Source: Streptomyces sp. NBC_01231 (GTDB lineage Bacteria > Actinomycetota > Actinomycetes > Streptomycetales > Streptomycetaceae). From it: a stretch of DNA of 64,000 nucleotides. The stretch covers positions 11,160,001 through 11,224,000 of the forward strand of contig CP108521.1 of assembly GCA_035999765.1 (NCBI GenBank), given 5' to 3'. A model generated the notes under the pieces. That model was not told the origin of the DNA and searched no databases. It saw only the letters and a program-made list of their open reading frames with translations. This document shows positions 33,660 to 44,400 of this stretch, piece after piece (within the stretch, counting starts at the first letter, position 1; every line of letters starts with the position of its first letter). The translations under genes and the position numbers were made by a program.

Positions 33660-33914
33660 TACTGAATCCAGCAGCGACGTCCGACGGACTACACCTCGCC
33701 GTCAACCGGTTGAACGTCGGACCGGAGCACCTTCGGGGACAGCCCCACCGCCATGACCGCGGCCCGCGCAGCTGGCGTCCTCGCCCTCGGAGCGGTCTGG
33801 GGCTGGCGCCCTCCGGCCGCTCTCCGCGCGGCCGGAGCTGACCACCTCCTGCCCGAGCCCACCAGCATCGGGCCGTCCCTCCTGCGCCACCTGCCCCTAA
33901 CCGACAGCGCGTGA
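33660..33914 (+). pseudogene. HAD-type phosphatase, 3' remnant with frameshift
   Basis: The first frame gives DGLHLAVNRLNVGPEHLR. The second, from ~33738, gives FGDSPTAMTAARAAGVLALG, then AVWGWRPPAALRAAGADHLL and a stop at 33912. FGDSPTAM...AGVLALGAVWG is the motif III/IV end of a phosphoglycolate-phosphatase-like HAD enzyme. The catalytic DxDxT start is missing and the frames are out of register by one base. Confidence 0.65.
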
Positions 33915-33931
33915 TCCAGCAGCCCCACTAC

Positions 33932-33966
33932 AGTGGAGGGGAACCCGTAACGGGTTCCCCTCCACT
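33932..33966. terminator. Perfect 16-bp hairpin terminator
   Basis: AGTGGAGGGGAACCCG, loop TAA, then the exact complement, 18 bp past the HAD remnant stop and upstream of the kinase gene at 34131. Confidence 0.85.
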
Positions 33967-34130
33967 TCTGCACCCCAGAGGACATAGGCGAATGCGCGTG
34001 ATGCGGCGACGAGCGCCCGGCGTCGAGCTGGAGCACTGAGGAACCCCGTTCCTCAGCCCGACTCGCGGTCCGGCTCGGCGCGCACCCATCACTCCGCCAC
34101 CCGTTTCCTGGACCTCTGAGAGCTGCCCCC

Positions 34131-35066
34131 ATGCCTGTACCGCCCACCAGCGGCCGTCTGCAATGGACCGACGTCCCCCCGCCGCTGCGCGCCCGCATCG
34201 AAGACGCCCTCGGCGCATCCGTCACCGACACGGTCACCCCCACCGGGGGCTTCGGCCACCAGCTCGCCGCCGCTCTCCGTCTGGCCGACGGCCAACGGGC
34301 CTTCGTCAAGGCGGCCCCCGACGACGACCCGCTGACCGCCGCCAACGTCCATGAGGCCGCCGTCCTCGGCTCGCTGCCGCCCGGCGCCCCGGCCCCGGAC
34401 CTGCTGGGCATCCACCGCGAAGCCGACTGGACCGCTGTCGTCATCGCGCATCTGGACGGCCCGCACCCCGACCTCTCCCCGGCCTCCAGCGGCGCCGAAC
34501 AGACCTGGGCCCTGCTGGACAAGCTCACCTCCAGCCCCGCCCCGGCCCCCTACACCGCGGCGGTCAGCACCACGCCCTCCACCACGGCGGCCCTGCACGG
34601 CTGGGACGAACTCCTCTCCGACCCGCCGGACGACCTCGCCCCCGCCGCCCGCGCCCACCTGCCGCAGCTCGCCGAACTGGAAGCCGCCTGGCCCGCCCTC
34701 GCCCACGGCGACCGCATTGTCCACGGCGACCTGCGGGCCGACAATATGGTCCGCGACCACCACCTTGGCGTGACCTTCGTGGACTGGGCACACGCCACCA
34801 CCGGCCCGGCCTGCATCGACGCCGTCTCCCTCGCCCCGCAGCTCATCCTCGCCGGACACACGCCCGCAGACGTCGCCCGTCTGCTCCGCGACCACCCCGC
34901 CACCGCCAGCAGCCCCGACACCACCACAGCGTTCCTCGCCGCACTCACCGGCCACTGGCACCGCAATGCCCGCAAGCCCGCACCCCCCGGCGCCCCCGGA
35001 CTACGCGCCTACCAGCGCCGCGCTGCGGCCGCCGGCCTCGCGCTCCTCGGCTACCGCCTGAGCTGA
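34131..35066 (+). CDS. Aminoglycoside-phosphotransferase-family kinase
   Basis: A 311-aa protein from ATG 34131. It has the APH/choline-kinase fold: an N-lobe with GGFGHQLAAALRLADG and lysine in AFVK60AAP, a hinge in VVIAHLDGPHPDLSP, the catalytic loop IVH198GDLRADN205 and the metal-binding VD218WAHATTGP. All ATP and metal residues are present, so a small-molecule phosphotransferase is likely. The substrate (antibiotic, choline-like, other) cannot be told. Stand-alone gene after a strong terminator. Confidence 0.85.
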   Translation: MPVPPTSGRLQWTDVPPPLRARIEDALGASVTDTVTPTGGFGHQLAAALRLADGQRAFVKAAPDDDPLTAANVHEAAVLGSLPPGAPAPDLLGIHREADWTAVVIAHLDGPHPDLSPASSGAEQTWALLDKLTSSPAPAPYTAAVSTTPSTTAALHGWDELLSDPPDDLAPAARAHLPQLAELEAAWPALAHGDRIVHGDLRADNMVRDHHLGVTFVDWAHATTGPACIDAVSLAPQLILAGHTPADVARLLRDHPATASSPDTTTAFLAALTGHWHRNARKPAPPGAPGLRAYQRRAAAAGLALLGYRLS

Positions 35067-35192
35067 CACAGCAGTTGTCTCGCTCTCGTGTCAGTGGCTG
35101 GTCGACCCCCTGTCAGTGACGTGGGCATCTCGCGTCAGCAGGGGACCAGGCGTCAGCCGCCCACCCGATGTCACCCCTCGGTGGAGGGGTGT

Positions 35193-36725
35193 TCATGACC
35201 CGGCTCCCTCGAGGGGAGAGATGGGCGGAGCCAGGGCGCGGTGCCGCAGGGTTTCAGCGAGCGCTGCGAGGGGGCCGGAGCGGAGGCGGTCTGCTCGGTG
35301 TTCGGGCCTGGCGTGTTGTTTGGCGCGTTTGAGGAGAAGCCGGGCCAGTCCGTCTTCGAGGGTGCGGTCCTCGGTGAGTACCTCCCTGAACGTTTCCATG
35401 ACGGCGTCCGCGCCGGTGGGATGGGCGTTGTGCTGGTCTGTGTCCGGTTGAGGTGCGGTGGCCTGTTCGGCGGCGCTGCCTGCTGCTGCGGGGTGCGGTG
35501 TCGGGTGGGTGGAGGACTGGAGAAATGCCCCTCCGGGGGTACTCTCGCGGTGGGCGTCGTCCAGGAGTTGGTTGAAGTGGTCGACGTCGCCGCCGAGGAC
35601 GCGCACGAAGGTCTGCAGGATGTCGCGGTGCGGCAGGATCGTGGCTTCGAGGATGGAGGCGACGGCGCTGGCGCTGAGCAGCCAGCGGCTGGCGACCGCG
35701 ATGTCGTTTGGTGCGGGGCGTCCTGCGCGCAGGTGCAATGTGTGCACGGCGGCACGGAGCTGTTCGGCGGCGGGCGGGGGAGGGGCGTCGGGGTCTGGGG
35801 TGGCCGGTGCGCGGCTTTTCTCGCTGAGTTTCTCGGACTCCCAGACGGTTCGCAGAACTTCCGGGTCGGCTCCGCAGGCCTGGGCGAACTTCCGCGTCAG
35901 GTTCCAGGTCGGTACGCGTTCACCGGACAGGATCCGCGATAAGTAGGAGGCGGAGCAGCCGATGCGGCTGCTGACCTCCTTGTTCGTGAGCTGGGCGGTG
36001 CGGATCAGCATGGACAGGATCGGAGACAGGCGGTTGTACGCGGCTCCCGTCGGTTCGATCGGTGTGGACTGATCAGGTCCTTCGCCGTGGTCGGTGCCTG
36101 GGTCACAGGACTCATCTGCCGCGTCGCCGCCGCTCGCTGAAGCATCCGGGGATGCGGCGTTGTGCGAGACGGTGCTGCTGAAGAGGCCGGGGAGAGAGGT
36201 GAGTACTGCTCCGGAGCGGTTGAAGCGGGCGAGGCGGCGCAAGATGTACCGCTCGGTGTAGCGGTGGCGCGCGGTGTCCTCGCTGACGCGCAGGATCGAG
36301 CTGATGGTGGCCCACGTGACGCGCCGGTAGCGGGCCCGTCCGACGATTCCCGCCGTCAGGCCATCGAGCTGCTCGTGCAGCTGAACGATTCGCCGCAGGG
36401 GTTCTTCTCCGTCGAAGGACGGCAGAAGCCGCGCGAGGTCGCGTGCACTGTCCTGTATGTCCTTCGCGATCTCGGTGAGGAAGTCGTCGCCGGCCGACGG
36501 GCCGTGAGCGACCGCGCGGGAAGCCGGGCTGGCCCGGGGCACCGGCCGCGGTTCCGCCGGAATGTCCGCCTGCGCGGGGTACGGCGCAGCGGTTGGGGCT
36601 CCGGCGCCGTGCAGGCGGCGTCTGTGGGCGGCCTGACGGCAGGGGTCGCCGCAGTACTTGCGTGGCCTGCCTTTCACCGGCCCTCCGGCGAGCGCGGCGC
36701 CGCAGTACTCACATGTGTCACTCAC
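35193..36725 (-). CDS. Zinc-finger / XRE-type HTH regulatory protein
   Basis: A 510-aa protein from GTG 36725 (MSDTCEYCGAALAGG). An N-terminal zinc finger has C5-x2-C8-x16-C25-x3-C29 in a WhiB-like or plant-zinc-finger-like spacing. A helical part (~80-150) and an HTH-like SSILRVSEDTARHRYTERYI follow. The XRE domain (~235-285) reads QLTNKEVSSRIGCSASYLSR then ILSGERVPTWNLTRKFAQAC. The C-terminal ~200 residues are helical with Pro-rich linkers (LQTFVRVLGGDVDHFNQLLD). It is likely a DNA-binding regulator of the kind common in Streptomyces accessory regions. No partner gene adjoins it, so the target is unknown. Confidence 0.75.
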   Translation of the reverse strand: MSDTCEYCGAALAGGPVKGRPRKYCGDPCRQAAHRRRLHGAGAPTAAPYPAQADIPAEPRPVPRASPASRAVAHGPSAGDDFLTEIAKDIQDSARDLARLLPSFDGEEPLRRIVQLHEQLDGLTAGIVGRARYRRVTWATISSILRVSEDTARHRYTERYILRRLARFNRSGAVLTSLPGLFSSTVSHNAASPDASASGGDAADESCDPGTDHGEGPDQSTPIEPTGAAYNRLSPILSMLIRTAQLTNKEVSSRIGCSASYLSRILSGERVPTWNLTRKFAQACGADPEVLRTVWESEKLSEKSRAPATPDPDAPPPPAAEQLRAAVHTLHLRAGRPAPNDIAVASRWLLSASAVASILEATILPHRDILQTFVRVLGGDVDHFNQLLDDAHRESTPGGAFLQSSTHPTPHPAAAGSAAEQATAPQPDTDQHNAHPTGADAVMETFREVLTEDRTLEDGLARLLLKRAKQHARPEHRADRLRSGPLAALAETLRHRALAPPISPLEGAGS

Positions 36726-36910
36726 AGTTCTTCCATCCCGTAACGAAAAGGGTTCAAAGCAGGTTGCCCGGCGCTGATACCGCCGAATTTCCCTGGGTTT
36801 CGTCACACGCCGCGTCCTCGTGCGGCCTGAGCCCGGTTGCGGCCGGGCTCTGGCCGCACGAGGCGTGCGGTGGGAGGCCGGTCGCTCCCGCCTCCCACCG
36901 CTTGTCCGTG

Positions 36911-37186
36911 TCAGCGCCGGTGACGGCTAAGACGGAAGGCCCTGAACACGATGCCCGACAGCACACCGCCGAAGGCGTAGACGGCCTCCGGGGAGACCGT
37001 CACCTGGACGGGCGGCCGGAAAATGAGCACGTAACCGGTAAACAAAACACCGAGGAACGCCCCGAGTGCGTGCGTGCCAAACCGGTTCACGTAACAAAAG
37101 CTTTCGTTACGGCCACTACGCTTTCCATAAGGGAAGCGGCCGGAAGGCTGTTTATCCCGGCGGCGCCGGGGGGTAGATCGCCCCAT
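36911..37186 (-). CDS. Small membrane protein
   Basis: A 91-aa protein from ATG 37186 with an excellent AAGGAG 7 nt upstream. The basic N-terminus MGRSTPRRRRDKQPSGRFPY is followed by two hydrophobic segments (THALGAFLGVLFTGYVLIFR and VYAFGGVLSGIVFRAFRL). It is probably a two-pass inner-membrane protein with a cytosolic N-terminus. Family unknown. Confidence 0.6.
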   Translation of the reverse strand: MGRSTPRRRRDKQPSGRFPYGKRSGRNESFCYVNRFGTHALGAFLGVLFTGYVLIFRPPVQVTVSPEAVYAFGGVLSGIVFRAFRLSRHRR

Positions 37187-37579
37187 GGGGCACTCCTTTG
37201 TGTCGCGAAAGCGTGCGGGACTTCGGACAGGGTTTGGTAGACGCAGTCGAAGTCCCGCACGCACCTGAGGGTGAAGCTACCGACACACAGTGCGATAAGC
37301 GAGTCGCACATATGCCTCACTCCAGCCCATATCGCAGGTTGCCGCAGGATGGCTGACTTTCGTTGCGGTCACGGCAGAAAACTCCCTGGCTTCCGTAGCA
37401 CCGCGTGTCGGCCATGGCTTGTTTCTATCCGCGAGACTTTTCTTTCATTTCCTGTCGCACAGCGGCGAGATTCGGTCGCGGAATCAACACTCGCGGCACT
37501 GTCCGTAATAAAAGCGGCCAGAAAGAAGGGTGATCTGATCACCGGCCGCCGGTAGCAGACTCGGAAGTGTGCAATTGCA
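37187..37579. other. Interval of lower G+C without a recognised gene
   Basis: About 390 bp, visibly richer in A/T than its neighbours. It must contain the promoter of the 36911 gene. No coding frame is convincing. Confidence 0.3.
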
Positions 37580-37905
37580 GGACCAAGCACGTCATCCCGC
37601 ACCACCGCCACCACCAGCGCCACGGCGACGCGACGTACGGGACGTCGGCGGGCGACAGGCCGGTGCGGATGCGCTGCAGCCGGACAGGATGGTGCCGCCG
37701 GCCGACACCATCGCGCGCGATGTCGACACCGACTTCCGCAACCAGCCCAGATTTGACCAGGGTGGCCCAAGCCGCCGAAGTGGGCGACGCCGCCGGGGGA
37801 GACATCGGGACGGGCGCGATTCCGACCGGGGCCAACAGCGGCGCGAGAGCGCGGCCGACCGCCGGCGACAGCGTGGTGGTGCGGCCGACGTACCCGGTTG
37901 CTCAA
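37580..37905 (-). pseudogene. ATP-dependent DNA ligase, C-terminal fragment (copy 2), frameshifted
   Basis: The minus strand holds VGRTTTLSPAVGRALAPLLA in one frame and TLVKSGLVAEVGVDIARDGV then RIRTGLSPADVPYVAS in another. They match copy 1 (4007) in order, with an internal deletion around the HPWTGWTFS segment. It is clearly non-functional. It is immediately followed on the other strand by a transposase remnant. Confidence 0.65.
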
Positions 37906-38183
37906 TGATCCAGCTGGAGAACAGCCGCGACTTCCTCCACTACGACCAGGCCCTCGCCCAGGGCTGGCCGATCGGCAGCGGCGCGATCGAGGGGGCAGCC
38001 AGGCACCTCGTCGCCGACCGCCTCGCGATCACCGGCAGCCGATGGAGCGTCCCCGGCGCCGAAGCACTCCTCCAACTCCGCGCGATCATCAGCAACGGCG
38101 ATTTCGACACCTACTGGCAACACCACGTCCGCCAGGAACACACACGCCTCCATCCCCACCCCGACCAGGCCACTTACCACTGA
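37905..38183 (+). pseudogene. ISKra4-like transposase, C-terminal fragment
   Basis: The plus frame reads HYDQALAQGWPIGSGAIEGA, then RHLVADRLAITGSRWSVPGA and EALLQLRAIISNGDFDTYWQ. This is the end of an ISKra4-family transposase (the GxIEGAxRHLVxDR segment carries the catalytic Glu). Upstream catalytic parts are missing. Confidence 0.75.
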
Positions 38184-38478
38184 CGCCCTGAACGATCTCA
38201 CTCCCGTCGTTCTTCGGCGAACGACGCGTCCGGCCCGCGCCTCTGGCGGTAGTCGGCTCGGGACCGCACCGCTGGCGCGCGTCGGCCGGATCCAGAGGAT
38301 TCATCGCGGGAACCGTTGAGTGAATCCTCACCGCCCGCCCGCGTCGACAAGGGGTAGTTTCAGGCCAACTGCCTTAAGAAGTAAGATCGTTAAAGCAATG
38401 TTCTCGGAATGAACGCAGGGAGGTCCCGCGGGCTGAAGGCTGGCCGCTTACCGTCTCGTCCGGGAGAGTGATGAAGTC
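38184..38478 (+). promoter_or_regulatory. Upstream region of the polyketide synthase operon
   Basis: About 295 bp with no gene. 38350-38410 is unusually A/T-rich (AACTGCCTTAAGAAGTAAG, then ATCGTTAAAGC) and is the best place for the promoter. GGGAGAG at 38462-38468 precedes the PKS ATG at 38479. No regulator gene is adjacent. Confidence 0.4.
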
Positions 38479-41400
38479 ATGAATGGCGCGAACGTCAGGG
38501 ACCTGCGTGCGCCGCGCGTCGACGATGTCGCCATCGTCGGCCTCGCCTGTCGGCTGCCAGGCGGGATCTCGTCGCCCGAGGAGCTGTGGACGGCGCTGCT
38601 CGACGGACGGGACCTCGTGGGACAGGTGCCGGCCGACCGTTTCGACGTGGCACGGTTCGTCGATCCGAACCAGCACCGGCCGGGTAAGTCGTACACGGCC
38701 GCCGGTGGATTCCTCGACAACATCAGCGGGTTCGACGCGCCGTTCTTCGGGCTGTCGCCGCGTGAGGCGAGCCGCATGGATCCACAGCAGCGGCTCCTGC
38801 TGGAGATGACCCGCGAGGCGCTCGATGACGCGGGCGTCGACCCGGCCACGCTCGCGGGTTCCGACTGCGGAGTCTACGTCGGGGTGAGCAACGGCAATTA
38901 CGGCCACCTCCAGTACGCCCGGGCCGAGACGATCAGCGCGTACACCATGGCCGGGGCAGCCCTCTGCAACACGGCCAACCGGATCTCGCACCTGTTCGAC
39001 CTGCGCGGACCGTCCATGGCGGTGGACACCGCCTGCTCCTCCTCCCTCGTGGCCCTGCACCACGCGTGCGAGCAACTGCGTACCCACAGCAGCCGTGTGA
39101 CTCTGGCATGCGGCATCAACCTGCTGCTCAACCCGGGCGATTTCATCGGCTTCTCGAAGGCGTCCATGCTGTCCCCGACCGGCCGCTGCCGCGCCTTCTC
39201 CGCTGCGGCCGACGGATACGTGCGGGCCGAGGGCGGCGGGGTGGCTGTTCTCAAACGACTGGCGGACGCCATCGCGGACGGCGACACGGTGCACGCGGTG
39301 ATCCTCGCGAGCGGTGTCGGAGCCGACGGCCGCACGCCGGGGTTGTCCCTGCCGAGCGCGCAGGCCCAGGAGGCGCTGGTGCGACAGGTACACAGGCGAG
39401 CGGGAGTGGGCGCCGAGGACGTGGCCTATGTCGAGGCGCACGGAACGGGCACCCAGGCCGGTGATCCCGTCGAGTGCACGGCGCTGGGTCGGGCGCTGGG
39501 GACCGGAAGGCGCGACGGCTCCCCACTGCCGATCGGCTCGGTCAAGACGAACGTCGGGCATCTGGAGTCCGGCGCGGGCATGGCGGGGCTACTCAAGAGC
39601 GTGCTCGTGCTACGGCATGGTGTGATCCCGGAGTCCCTGCACGCCGAACCGCTCAACCCGGCCATCGACTTCGGCGCCCTCGGCTTGGAGCCGGTCACCG
39701 CCGCCAGACCGCTCGCGCCCGGTGGCCGCGGCGCCGTCGCGATCAACTCCTTCGGCTTCGGCGGAGCCAACGCCCACGCCGTACTCGGCCCGGCTCCGGC
39801 TGGCAGGACGCCGGAAGCGCGGCCGGGCGGTCGGCACGGCGCCCGGCCCGACCGTGAGGGGCTCCCGCTGGTCGTCTCGGCCGGCACCCCGAAGGCCCTC
39901 ACCCATGCCATGACCCGCATGGCCCGACACCTTCGGACGCTTGAGGAGGGCTCCGGCGGCTACGACTTCCACGACGCTGCCTACACGTCCTGCCGACGGC
40001 GCGGTCATCATCATGAACGTGCGGCGGTGGTGGCGGCCACCGCCGCGGAGGCCGCGGCCATGCTGGAGGACCTGGGCGAAGGCCGCTCCGCGCCGGGCGC
40101 CGCATTGCGGAAGGCAACGCCGGGGCCGGTTGCCTTCGTCTACTCCGGCAACGGCGCGCAGTGGGCCGGCATGGGCGCGGAACTCCTCCGGACCGAACCG
40201 GTGTTCCTGCGCGCGGTCAACGAGGTCGACACCGAACTCGCGGGGCGCCTCGGCTGGTCGGTCCTCGCAGCGTTGCGCGATCCGGCACCGCGGCTGGACC
40301 GGACCGAGATCGCCCAGCCGCTCCTTTTCGCCGTCCAGGTCGGTCTGACGGCAGTACTGCGGAGCTTCGGCATCCGGCCCGCGGCCGTGGCTGGCCACTC
40401 GGTCGGCGAGGTGGCCGCCGCTCACGCCTGTGGCGCCCTGGACCTGGCCGCCGCCTGCCGGGTGATCGCCGAGCGGAGCCGCGCCCAGGCCGCCACCGCG
40501 GGCCGGGGGCGTATGGCAGCCGTAGGTCTGCCGCGCGAGGAGGTGGAGGCGTTGCTCGCCGCACCGGGGTGCGGGCTGGAACTCGCGGGGGTCAACAGCC
40601 CGACCGATGTGACCGTGGCCGGGAATGCCGTCGAGTTGTCCGCACTCGGGGACGAGCTTGTCGGACGCGGTGTGTTCTTCCGCGAACTGAGCCTCGACTA
40701 CGCCTTCCACACGCGCTCGATGGATACCATCCGGAGCGAACTGCGGCGGTCCCTGGACGGTTTGGCGCCCGCCGAGGGCACGACCGCATTCGTGTCCACC
40801 GTCACGGGCAAAACCGTGCGTGGCACGGAACTCGACGCCGACTACTGGTGGCGCAATGTCCGTGAGCCGGTGATGTTCGGGCCCGCCGTCGCCGCTTTGG
40901 TGGAGCAGCACGGCTGCGGCACCGTCGTGGAGGTCGGCCCCAGTCCGGTTCTCGCCGGCTACCTGCGGAGGCAGTGCGCGGACGCCAACCGGGACGTGGC
41001 CGTCGTCGCCTCCCTGTCCCGCGAGGCGGCCGGCTCGGACGCGCTACGCACCGCGTGCGCGGCGGTCGTAGCGGCGGGGGCGGGTATCGACTGGGAGTCC
41101 TGGTTCCCGAGCGCCGGGCGGGTGGCGCCCCTGCCGTCCTACCCGTGGCAACGCGAACGCCACTTCAACGGCTCCGCCGACTGGTGGTCGGCCGGGGCAG
41201 GGCGGTTCAGCGCGGGCCCGGCGGTCCGGCACCCGCTGCTCGGCGATCGACTGCCGTCCGCTCAGCCCGTCTGGCAGACACCCGTGGAGCCCACTCGCCT
41301 GGGCTGGGTCGGCGACCACGTCGTCGGGGGCGCGGTGGTGATGCCGGGCGCCGCGTATGTGGAGATGGCACTGGCTGCCGGGCGCGCCGTGCACACCACC

Positions 41401-44400
41401 GCGCTGGAGATCACCGGCCTGGACATCGCCAAGGCTCTGGTGCTGCCTTGGGACGATCCGGCGATGGACCTCACCGTGCAGACCTCTCTGTCCGACGATG
41501 TGGTGCGTATCGCTTCCCGCGGCGGCGACCAGGAGGACTGGCAGCAGCACGCCGGCTGCCGGGTGCGCAGACTGATGGGCGAAGCGCCCGCCGCGCCGGA
41601 CATCGACGTCCTGCGCGCCCAGGCCACGACCGCTGTGTCCGGCCAGCGGCACTACGAGCAGATGGCCCGGATCGGCTTCCAGTACGGCGCCGCGTTCCGT
41701 GGCGTGGAACACCTGTCGGTCCTCGACAGCACCGTGCTCGTGGACTACGTCAACCCGTGCGGCGGCGATGGTCTGCTGGCCCATCCGGCGCTGGTGGACT
41801 GCGCCCTGCAGTCCACCTGGCCCATCCTGGCGCAGGCGGCCGACGGACAAGCACGCCAGTTCCTGCCCGCGTCCTTCGAGCGGGTCCGCCTGTGGCGTAC
41901 CCCGGCCGCCCGCGGAACGGCAGTGATACACGCGCGCACGGTGTCCCTGCGCGAGGCGGTCTTCGACGTCACTCTCGTCGACCCTGACGGAACCGTCGCC
42001 ATGGAGCTGGAAGGTGTCACAGGACGCCGTTTCGAGGGCGCTACGACGGCCGTGTCGCGGCAGGTCACAACGTTGCGGGCCGCCCCGCTGCCGGGGACGC
42101 GGGGCGAACGGCTTGAACTGCCCGCCGCGGACGAGCTGCTCGCCACGCGCACCACCCGTGTCGAGGGTCTGGTCGACGCGTTCCAGGACCACGACTGCCG
42201 GACCTTCATCGGCCACGTCAAGGAACTGCTCGCCCACTTCGTGGCCGACGCGTTGCGGGAACTGGCGCCGGAGCGGGACGCGTACACAGTGACGGCGCTC
42301 ACGGCGGCCGGGGTGCGGCCACAGCAGCGAGCGCTGCTGTCCGGTCTCGTCGAAGCGGCGGTACGGCAGGGCGTCCTGCAAGAAGTACCCGGCAGCCGGT
42401 CCGGCGGTGAGCCGGCCTGGCGGACGACACGGGCGCCCGAACCGGATCGGCTGATGGCCGATCTGCTGGACCGCTTCCCTGCCCTGGCGCCCGAGCTGCT
42501 GATGTACGCGCGGTGCGGCCCGCGACTGGCAGGGGTGCTGAACGGGACCGTGGATCCAATGCAGTTGCTGTTCTCCGACACCGAGCGCCTCGCCGAACTG
42601 CACTACACCGCGTCGGTGGCGAACCAGTTCCTGAACCGGCTGGCCCGGGAGATGGTGGAGGCCATCGTCGATGCCTGGCCGGAGGACCGGCCGCTGCGGA
42701 TCCTCGAAGTCGGCGCCGGCACCGGAGCGACGACCGCCTGGCTGCTCCCGTCCTTGCCGCCCGACCGGACCGCCTATACCTACACCGACATCTCCAGTGC
42801 GTTCTTCCCCCGTGCCGCCGCCCTGTTCGCCGACTTCGGCTTCGTGGACTACCGAACACTCGATCTCGACCAGGACCCCACCGAGCAGGGCTTCACCGCC
42901 GGGGCCTTCGATCTCGTCGTGGCCGCCGACGTCCTGCACGCCACGCGCGATGTGCGGGGCGCCCTGGGGCGCGTCGCCGATCTGCTCTGCGAAGGCGGCC
43001 GACTGCTCGCCGTCGAGTTCCACGACAACGACCTGTTCACCCCGTGCTACGGACTGCTGGACTCCGCGTCGGCATTCACCGACACCGACCTGCGCAGGAA
43101 CATCCTGCTGTCCCGACAGCAGTGGCCCAAGGTGCTGCGCGAGTGCGGTTTCACCGACGTGGCGCAACTGGGAGACCGCGAGGGCCCCGTACTCGAGATG
43201 TGCTCTGTCATGCTGGCGGCCCACGGTCCTGCCTCTTCGAACGCGCCGTATGACGCGGAACCGAGCGGGCAGGCGGCGGACGCCGCCGCTCCCGGTCACT
43301 TCGTCATCGCGGCCGACGGACCCGGCGAACTCGGCGACACGCTGGCAGTTGTACTGCGCGCCGCCGGACGCCGGGTCACCTGCATCGAAGCCGGAGCCGA
43401 GCCGCACCGCTGGGCCGAGGCACTGAGCCAGGGCGCCGCCCGCCGCACCGGCGTCGTAGTGATACTCGACCGCCCAGGGGATCCGGCCGCACCGATCGTC
43501 GATCTCGTGGTGGCCCAGGCCGCCACGCTCCGGGCGCTGGCCACCGCGTGCCATCGACTGCCCGAGGACAGGGAGGTGACAGCATGGGTCGTCACCAGGG
43601 GCGATCTCCTCCCGGTGCCCGGCAGTCCCGCACCGGCCGCCGCCTGGGCACAGGCCAGGACCCTCACCTGTGAGAACCCCCTCGTGCCGGTACGCCGTGT
43701 GTCCATCGCATCGCGGTCCCCGCAGGCAGACATCGCCCGCCGCCTCGCCGACGAACTGCTCACCGCCACCGACGAGGACGAGGTCGTCCTCACCGCCGGC
43801 GGGCGTTTCGTCCCACGGATCACCGACCTGCCGCCGGTGCCCAGCCGCGTCGTGGCCGGCCCCGGGCAGCCCTTCGCGCTGGCCGTACCCGACCCGGGGA
43901 CCAGCCACCGACTGGCGTGGACGGCGATGAGGCGACCGGAGCCCGGCCCCGGCGACGTCGTCATCGAAGTCCACGCGGCCGCACTGAACTACGCGGACAT
44001 CATGGTCTCTCTGGGACTGGTGCCGCCGATGGCGGAGGCCCCGACGACAGGGATACCGCTCCTCGGCAATGAATGCGCCGGTGTGGTGGTCGGCGTGGGC
44101 GAGACCGTGACCGATCGCGCCGTCGGCGACCGGGTCATGGTCTCCCATCCAGGCAGCCTGACGTCGCACCTGCGGGTGCGGGCCGGCCTGACCATGAAGA
44201 TCCCCAAGAACATGTCCTTCACCCAGGCCGCGACCCTGCCCACGGTCTTCTCCACCGTCCACTACAGCCTCGACCACCTGGCCCGCCTCCGCGGCGGAGA
44301 GACCGTCCTGATCCACGGTGCCGCCGGCGGCGTGGGTCTTGCCGCGTTGCAGTACGCGAAGCACACCGGGGCGGCCGTCATCGCCACCGCCGGCAGCCCG